From the NCBI RefSeq assembly GCF_001642475.1, contig NW_019173986.1:1-64000 (forward strand): 64,000 bases of DNA. Reading direction: 5' to 3'. A program made the position numbers and the translations under genes. Below the pieces are notes generated by a model. The model had not been told where the DNA came from and did no database searches. It saw nothing but the letters and a program-made list of their open reading frames with translations. Within the stretch, counting starts at the first letter, position 1, and each line of letters begins with the position of its first letter. Source of the stretch: Fonsecaea monophora. Its lineage: Eukaryota > Ascomycota > Eurotiomycetes > Chaetothyriales > Herpotrichiellaceae. This document shows, piece by piece, positions 57,401-64,000 of the stretch.

Positions 57401-57824
57401 GTTGCGTTCTTTTATCAGCAGCACCCTAGCCACCTCCAGGCTATCGCTCTGACAGGGGATGCATCACTTAAGCGGGGGTCCCTCATATTTGTCGTTGACG
57501 ATTTGAGTGCCGCCAAGGAACCCTGCCATGGCGAGGGAGAATGGAAACACATGTCATACGTGGAAATTTCTTTTGGTATATACACCAATCTCCTCTTCTC
57601 ACTGTCTTAGCTTTCCCCCTCCTTCTATATCACGATTTGACTAACCGATCCATACCCGGGGCCAAGGCGGAAGCAAGGGTGCCGTTGTGCTTGCCAGCGA
57701 GAACGAGGCCATCTTGCTTGTTGATGACGTGACAAAACGTGGCCGGTTCTGCCGACTTAGAGCAGAGGATCAATCAGATCTCACGATTCGCAGTCTGCTC
57801 GACCCAAGCTCTGCTAGTAAGTAG
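54474..57824 (+). CDS. large HET-domain protein
   Basis: Three exons (54474-57294, 57375-57575, 57667-57824), 1059 residues. A roughly 375-residue N-terminal part of unknown fold contains a CxxC pair (QCHKCSG) just before the HET-like core: GPYVAISHVWSDG, IWWDAISIPKDPKLRQEEINNM, YGEAGCTVLHDNYLL, then PWFTRGWTALELIMSKAVKVLY. HET proteins act in fungal non-self recognition; ones with a long N-terminus and this WWDAISIP variant are common in gene-rich accessory parts of Pezizomycotina genomes and mostly unstudied. The C-terminal part has a beta-rich repeat-like look (VRPERVPLVAFYQQ; GSLIFVVDDL; GAVVLASENEAILLVDD). The final TAG overlaps a perfect GTAAGT. Start at 54474 by context; 54381 is possible. 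Confidence 0.85.
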
Positions 57825-59244
57825 AGGCTTCGTTCGATAGAAATGATCTGGACATAGGATGACCGGCTGTGAGGGCTCAGTCAACTGCCGCTATGATAAG
57901 AGACCATGCAAATTTCGATGCTGTTTGCATTGATTGCCTAGATAACCAAGTGTATGTGAAAACTCTTCATGGTTATTGAGTTCTGTAGTTGCTGTTTGGA
58001 ATGGCTGATAGAAAAGTCGTCAAACCCACGGTCCTCATCGAGCTCTGTCCAAATTCCGTGGTGGGAGAGTTTTATGCTCCATTGGTAGGGAGGGAGGGTC
58101 TGTTCGAGCAATGGGACGAGAAGTTGATCGACAGTCGAAAAGGCGTCAAAGAGGGAACCAGTTCTGGGTCCTGGCTGGCGCTGCATGCGGTGGAGGCAGG
58201 TTCAGGATGGAGGGTGAGTGTGAAAGTGAGAGGGGAGGTGGGTGGTCATATAAAAGCGGTACAGTCGGGTCTTTAGCTGCCAAGATGTGCCGTTCCATGA
58301 TTCGTTCAAACCGCAATTGGCGATCCCCGGGTTGTGATGATTTGCTCCCTTTTGCGACTTGCATCCTGCGACTTGCGCCCGGCACATGCGTGGCTTCAAT
58401 TTTTCATTATTAACAATCACCACAAGTTCGCCCGTGAATTGCTCGAACGTGGGCTTCAGTTTGGTGGCGTGCAGGTGGAAGTCGTCGACGGTGCCGATGC
58501 GCAGAAATGCTGTTCCCCGGCCAAGCCGGAACTGACGCGGTAACATGAGAGTGCCGCACACCGCACACGGGAGCAGAAATAGTTTGGTCATGTTGGTTTT
58601 TGGTGGCAATCGTCTCGGGACTGGCTGTTAGGCCGTGAGTTTCTTCGCCCGGCCCGCGTGCATGCTTCCAAGTGCGTTCAACGGTCGGCGATGATAAAGT
58701 TGGAGGCGAACATTGGGACGAATGGATCTTGTGGTCGTCGCTACAGTGACTCTAGACAAGCTCGATATCCATCTGCTACGCCATACGAAGCATGACGCCA
58801 GTGTAATAATGGCTGGTTGAATCCGAATCATGATGCTGCTACCCTGTCCATGCCAAAGTCAAAATAAAGTTGCATACATAGTCTGACGAGAACATGCTAC
58901 CCTAATACTTGCTCTGACTTGGATGGTCCAGAGGCGATAGTCATCTCTGAGGGTAGATAGACATAGAGGGGTTCCCTATCCCTTGAGACAATATTCACTA
59001 TGATTGAGCCGGTGGCCAGCTCATCGCTATCCAGTGAATGTATCTAGTCTGTGTCAGACTGTGCCAGCTTTCTCTTTCGTAGCCCTGGTGTGCGCGCACA
59101 CTGGCAACATTATCTAGCTCAAAAGAGAGAGGCCTCGGGCTTCTTAGAAGGATCCCTTCCTGCTCACGTCAATGCTGGCGACCTGGTAGTCAAGAGAGTT
59201 TTGTGCGGTTATCCATTGCAATGCTCCCTGCTCAATAACCTTCC
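57825..59244. other. long intergenic region
   Basis: About 1.4 kb between the HET gene and the 3' end of URC1. Frames on both strands (57989-58276 plus, 58202-58609 minus) overlap each other and neither shows a domain or splice logic. No gene supported. Confidence 0.5.
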
Positions 59245-60952
59245 TCAATGCGTGGTATCCTCCCAGCCTTGCCACCCTCTTCCTTTGATATCCTTTAACT
59301 CCTCCTCACTATAAGACTTGCCCGTCGTGAAGTAGCCGGCATTGATTTTGGCGTCGATTTCGACTCTGGAATCTGCGGGGATAAGGTCTGGTAAAAAAAA
59401 GAAAAGAAAAATAACATTGTTAGTTTAGATGGAAGACTAATTTGGCGAGAAATTGATTGAGGCGCTGTGGAAGTTGAGGGGGAAAAGGAAACTCACGGTC
59501 AGGAATGGGAACTCGCTCGTAGATGGGGATGCCTTGTCCTACTATCGCGTCGTACTTCATGTTGGACATGGACAGCATGCGGTCGATCTTTTTGATGCCC
59601 AGCCAGTGCAGTATGTCTGGCATGAGAGCTTGGAAGCGCATCTGTGAGATTTTTGTTAGTACATGACAGTAAAGATTAAGTGTCTCTGAGCAAACGACAA
59701 CATAGGACATACTAGGAAGGGAGAGAAAAATGAAAAAGCTTACATCTCTGACACCAGCAATGGCTTCAGTTCGCTGAAAATACTTATCGGCAGTGTCCCC
59801 TCCGCGTTTCCTCGAATTGTACACCAAATACTTGACCACTTCACCCAAGGCACGCCCTTCCTTTCGGAAATAGATGACCACACCAGAGCCTCCGGCTTGA
59901 GCCTCCTTTAGGGCCTCTTCGATCCCAAAGGCAAGATATGGGCGACATGTGCAAATGTCTGATTGGAACACGTCGGAACCATTGCACTCGTCGTGGATGC
60001 GAAGGGCCAATTTGACGCTCGGGTCCGACACTCGCTCGGGCGGGCCAAAGATGTAGACAGTCAGCCCACCGATCGGTGGCAGAAACACGCTCAGATCAGT
60101 TCTCGTGATGAATTCCGGGTAGCTCCCTCCGGTGTGCTCGAATAGGGCTCGCCGCAACGTCGTCTCATCCACTCCAAAGCGCTCGGCCACCCCGGGGAGA
60201 TGCCACACGGGTTCGACTGCGACTTTGGTCACGCGGACATCGCCCGCGTCGTTGAGGACGATTTTGCCGTCGACCTGCAGTCTGTTTTGTCGGAGGGCGT
60301 CAGTGATCTCGGCCACGCGCATCGTGGCCCGCGTGATGGCGATGGTGGGGCGCACGTCCAATCCGGCGGCGAGGTGGTTGCCAAAGTACTTGACAATGTC
60401 GTGTCCGTACGGGTCCATGGAGACGATCTTGGTCGGATCGGACCAGGCAGGTTGCGGGGCGAAGTCGAAGGTCGGTTGTGTGTTTGTGAGGTCGGGGCGG
60501 AAATCGCGCGGCAAGTCGCCAGCAGCCACGGCCAGTGCGTTGTAGAAGCTGTAACTCCCGCCATGGGCGCCGATCGCGTTGCGTCGCTTGAAGCTGTCAA
60601 AGCTCCGGGACACGATGATCGGCCCTCTGGTCTGGGGGTCTGCGGCGCCCCATTGTAGAGGAATCGGGTCGGCGACGCTCTGTCCTGGGTAGGTGGTCAG
60701 CACGACGCGATTGCTGTATTTCTGGGTCAGCGACAGCACACTCGACGAGCTGGAGCTGCTGGGTGTGCTTGGTCGAGAACGATAATGCTCTTTCTCGTCG
60801 ATCGCCGTAACTGTGGCCGTAACGCCGACCGCCATCTTGAGCCGTGCACTTGATGTAGTCGTCGACAAGAGTGTCTTCGGTCTCTTGACGCTTCGCTCCT
60901 CGGAAGATGGATCGGGCTGGTCGAAGTCTAGGGAATACGCCGTGTTCAGCAT
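59245..60952 (-). CDS. URC1: Urc1, GTP cyclohydrolase II-like uracil catabolism protein
   Basis: Three exons (60952-59744, 59641-59497, 59387-59245), 498 residues. The N-terminal half (PIPLQWGAADPQTRGPIIVS, RNAIGAHGGSYSFYNALAVA, MDPYGHDIVKYF) is the GTP-cyclohydrolase-N-type domain found in URC1 proteins. The second half is RibA-like, keeping the zinc ligands in CNGSDVFQSDICTC (spacing C-X10-C-X-C as in RibA) and a catalytic-loop equivalent YFRKEGRALGE. URC1 is required for the URC pathway of uracil breakdown described in Lachancea kluyveri; the exact reaction is not fully settled. Intron 1 (102 bases) is in frame with no stop. The last exon, after IPIPD, restores HLIPADSRVEIDAKINAGYF. It follows URC4 head-to-tail, which supports both assignments. 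Confidence 0.92.
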
Positions 60953-61657
60953 TTGAGACAGATCTAGCGTTGCGAATCATAAAGTATAAGAGGGCGATGG
61001 ATTGTTGAGTCACACGTTGGATGGTATGGACGATAACTGCTCTTGCCGTTCAGATGGGTCACAGAGAAAAGAGGGTGGATAGGTCATCTGGTGCCTGAAG
61101 CAAGACAAATTTGGTGAAGCCGTCGCCGCCATCTCTGATACCCCGATACTGCAGAACAATCTTTTTTGTTTTTCTGGGTTCTGATCCCCATCATGGGCTG
61201 TAGTGGGCACTTTGCCGAGGGAGGGTCCTGCTGGGGATCTGTGGAGATGGCCGAAGACTGAAGCGATAAGCCAACTATCGTTAGTCTTGTCAAAGAACGT
61301 GGGTCCCAGATAATACAATTCGGCTGAAGATAGCCAAGTAGGGTGGCCCATTGCTCTGATAAGCCGGACTCCGCACCTTCTCGTACTCGTCCCAGGCTTT
61401 CCCGCTGAATTCAAGACTCTTGGAGGAGCGAGCCTTACTCCGTAACACCTAGGTAGTAAGTACTATGCCACCACTTGGACTCTCTCTTTAGGTCCTGCGG
61501 GAGCGAAGGACTGGTGTGGTGGAAGTCCATCCACGGTTGATGTAGAAGTCGGTGCTAGATTCTGCCAAATTGTGTAATAACTGTGTATTCTATATTATTT
61601 TTTCTCATTCCTAGGTACACTCTTTGAACCGAGGCCTTGCCCAAATTCTCTCGTCCG
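60953..61657. other. intergenic between URC1 and URC4
   Basis: 705 bases: URC1 promoter side and URC4 3' side. A 134-codon minus-strand frame (61010-61414) is unconvincing. No motif stands out. Confidence 0.5.
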
Positions 61658-63184
61658 TCAGAAGAGGGTCCCATCACCAGCGATCAATATAGGGCTTGAT
61701 CTGCTCTTTGGTCGCTTTGTGGCAGCCAGCTCGCGACCGGTTTTCCACGAGCCAGCCTCCAGCATTTGGGCCATACTAATAGCAATTCCTTGAGCTGCAA
61801 ACTCCTTAGAAATGATCTCGTGCAGTCGATCAAGGAGGGCAACTGTCATCGCACGCCACTCGACAATCACATCGCTAGTGGCGTCGTAGATGGGCAAAAT
61901 CTGTCCAGATGCCCTCTGGCCTACACTTAGAGTGTCTTCTTTCAGAGTTAGAACACCCATGTCCACAAACAGACCTCCATTCCGATATTCAGGCAGCCCA
62001 GTGCCCAGCTCCATATTCTCCCACCTGGCATGCAGAATCTTCACAAACGGGGTCGTTAATGAATATGCCAGCCACTGAGTCAGCTTGTGAAACGGCTGTA
62101 TAGCTTTCGCCGGAGTATCGTTGGCATCGGACTGAGACTGCCGCGCGAGAACCTGAAGAGGCCAAGCATCTCCAAGAGGTTGACTCCCAAGGTGTGTTCT
62201 GTCTTTGGGCCATGCGGGAAGCAGTAGACGCTGCAGGGCTGACCACAGGACAGTGTAGTCAAGAACATCGGTTCCAGTGGCCGAAGCGGTCAAGTAGTCT
62301 AAAAAAGAAACCATTGACTTCAATCAGGATCCCAGGTTGAAATGACTTTTAAAAGCAAGGGTCTGCACCGCATACATACCCACAAGATTGCCTGGTCGCC
62401 CCTGAGAGCCGAAGATGTCAGGCAAAGAGAGTAGAGATTTGCCAACGTCCCTCAAAAGCTGAATCCGAGCATGCACACCGACCATAGGGTTGCTATTCGA
62501 GATCTGAAACCAAGACAGAAACCTTTCCTCGTCGAGGTCAAGCAATGCCCTTCCTGAGTAAAGCTTTCCGTTAGCATCACAACAACACAATGCAAAAACT
62601 ACTTCCCACAACAACTCAAAAGTACCCACCATCCACCGTGCAAGGACATGCCGGGCTTGACGAAAACGCTCCCGACTCAAACATGTACAGCGAAGCCACC
62701 GCAATGCCTTCGGATCGGTTGTACACATTCTGGTTCCCCGTGTTGGGCTCCTGGAAGCTCCAACTGTCTCCAGCCCCTGCGTCCAGAAGGACTGACACCA
62801 TGAACAGGTCAATCAAGACCCTTGTCTGTTCCTTGGGATCGGCGGTTTCTTTCGTCCGAAGCAGCATCCGCGAAATGCGATCGACATCACCGACATTGAA
62901 GTGTTGCCAACGCCCATGCGGAGGGATTTCATGATATCGATCGGGCCCAAAGTCGCGCTGCACATTCATATTGCTTTAGTTCCAATTTGCGAGAGGGCTG
63001 GTTGCCTGTGTGAAACTTGAAAACTCACTGAAATTGTCTGAGCCACCAAACGGGCGGCCACTGGGAGTTGGTCGGCATTGTAATGGAAATGGTTGAGTGT
63101 CCCCCTCTGCGCACAATCAAAAACACAATTGGCACGTTCCCTGACTGCTTGTAGTGATAACAAGTATTCGACTTCTGACACCAT
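61658..63184 (-). CDS. URC4: Urc4, DUF1688 uracil catabolism protein
   Basis: Four exons (63184-63029, 62957-62630, 62553-62380, 62298-61658), 432 residues. Family marks: an N-terminal helical segment with FHYNADQLPVAARLV, the block RDFGPDRYHEIPPHGRWQHF directly after intron 1, DAGAGDSWSF, EGIAVASLYMFESGAFSS, SNPMVGVHARIQLLR and, near the end, LPEYRNGGLFVDMGVL and VIVEWRAMTVALLD. These match DUF1688/Urc4, needed with Urc1 for growth on uracil as nitrogen source in Lachancea kluyveri; its chemistry is unknown. All three introns have canonical GT-AG ends and close the frame. Immediately upstream of URC1 on the same strand. Confidence 0.92.
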
Positions 63185-64000
63185 GTTTATATGGGACCTG
63201 ATAATTTGTATGCCAAAAATCTTGAGGAAATTTGTAAAAAGAATAAAGATTTCTGTCTGTGTACGCCTTCTACTTCTTCCACCTCTTCCTGCCGCTCTTC
63301 TCCTCCACACAACGTCCACATTCTTAAAATAGCTTATATACGGATGATCTTAGCAGATTCAAAGTGTCAACTTTGTCAGATGAAAATTGCAAACAATATC
63401 TGATTGCTGCGCTCCTCAACGACATGCGAACACCACCCAGAGCTCTCTTTTTCTTGGTTAGTCGCAGCGGAACCAGAGTCGATACGGAACCACAGGATAA
63501 GGAATGAGTCAGTCAAATCGTCCCAGGGGACTGTGGACGGTGGACCCCTTCCAAAGGTCTTCTACCCCACACTCCATCTTATTAAAACCGATCGGCAGGG
63601 TTCGGGTTGTGGGACCCCTTGAACTGGGATGGCAACATGGCAGCATGATCGTGGTGATTGCTTATCGCGTATCTAGTATCGCACTGATATAAAAGAATGT
63701 GGGTCTGGAGGATGGATGGGTCTGCCACGCCACTGCTAATCTTTAGTCTCTCGAGCCTTTCAAACGGAACAATTGAATCCAGAACACATGATTGGGGGTG
63801 GCAGTGGGTGGGTACAGTTACAGTTAGGTGCATTTTCAACGAAATAGAAGAATCTCAGGCTACTGAAACCATTTTTGACCGGGTGTGCGACTGCTGATGA
63901 TATCTTCTGATCCAGAATTCTAGATCTTGGTTTGATGAAACCCCGTTGTTTGAATCTTTATGCCACAATCTGGTTTCCCTTCGCCGGCCTGCATGTAGGG
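63185..64000. other. URC4 upstream region, window end
   Basis: 816 bases with no supported gene. Frames up to 85 codons on both strands lack features. Probably the URC4 promoter and an adjoining intergenic stretch. Confidence 0.5.

Noticed and set aside
57989..58609. Overlapping small frames (95 codons plus, 135 codons minus)
   Set aside because: Neither has domain, splice or start evidence; they overlap on opposite strands, so at most one could be real and I cannot support either.

Overview
The window looks like nuclear DNA of a filamentous ascomycete (Pezizomycotina). Seen directly: 23 protein genes on both strands at about one per 2.8 kb, many split by short GT-AG introns (mostly 47-110 nt, donors such as GTAAGT/GTGAGT, branch-like CTGAC/CTAAC), mitochondrial presequences, a TEA/ATTS regulator of the AbaA type, a Zn2Cys6 factor, two HET-domain proteins and a fungal uracil-catabolism pair. 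The exact order cannot be fixed from sequence reading alone; an affinity to Eurotiomycetes is only a guess. I see no tRNA, rRNA, CRISPR or intact transposon.

Layout. (a) 0.8-5.7 kb, a probable copper-handling cluster: a ferric/cupric reductase with a Met-rich N-terminus, divergent from a GPI-anchored BIM1/X325 copper-binding protein, then a 25-residue, 7-Cys copper metallothionein split by an intron. (b) 6-10.5 kb: a HET-domain protein and a T5orf172 (GIY-YIG-like) protein. (c) 12-17.7 kb, core genes: an AbaA-type TEA factor and the rRNA-processing protein Mrd1. (d) 18-26.2 kb, branched-chain amino acid catabolism: an MmgE/PrpD protein followed by E2, E1-alpha and E1-beta of the branched-chain 2-oxoacid dehydrogenase. 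All three complex-specific subunits sit side by side, and CCGGAG/CTCCGG motifs occur in both of their promoter regions. (e) 27-37 kb, a candidate catabolic cluster: Zn2Cys6 regulator, FAD aromatic hydroxylase, divergent salicylaldehyde-dehydrogenase-like ALDH, and a TRI12-type MFS transporter. (f) 38.5-47.7 kb: an AAAP amino acid permease, a type I Baeyer-Villiger monooxygenase and a large ArAE-type membrane exporter. (g) 48-58 kb, an accessory self/non-self-like region: an ankyrin-like protein with a CorA-like membrane end, an unknown membrane protein and a 1059-residue HET protein. (h) 59-63.2 kb: URC1 (GTP cyclohydrolase II-like) and URC4 (DUF1688), the uracil catabolism (URC) pair.

Exon models were built by hand from splice signals, frame closure and family resemblance. 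Every model closes in frame, but none is tested against transcripts. The metallothionein, several first or last exons (E1-beta last exon, URC1 last exon, the first two exons of the ArAE gene) and three in-frame introns are not visible as simple open reading frames.
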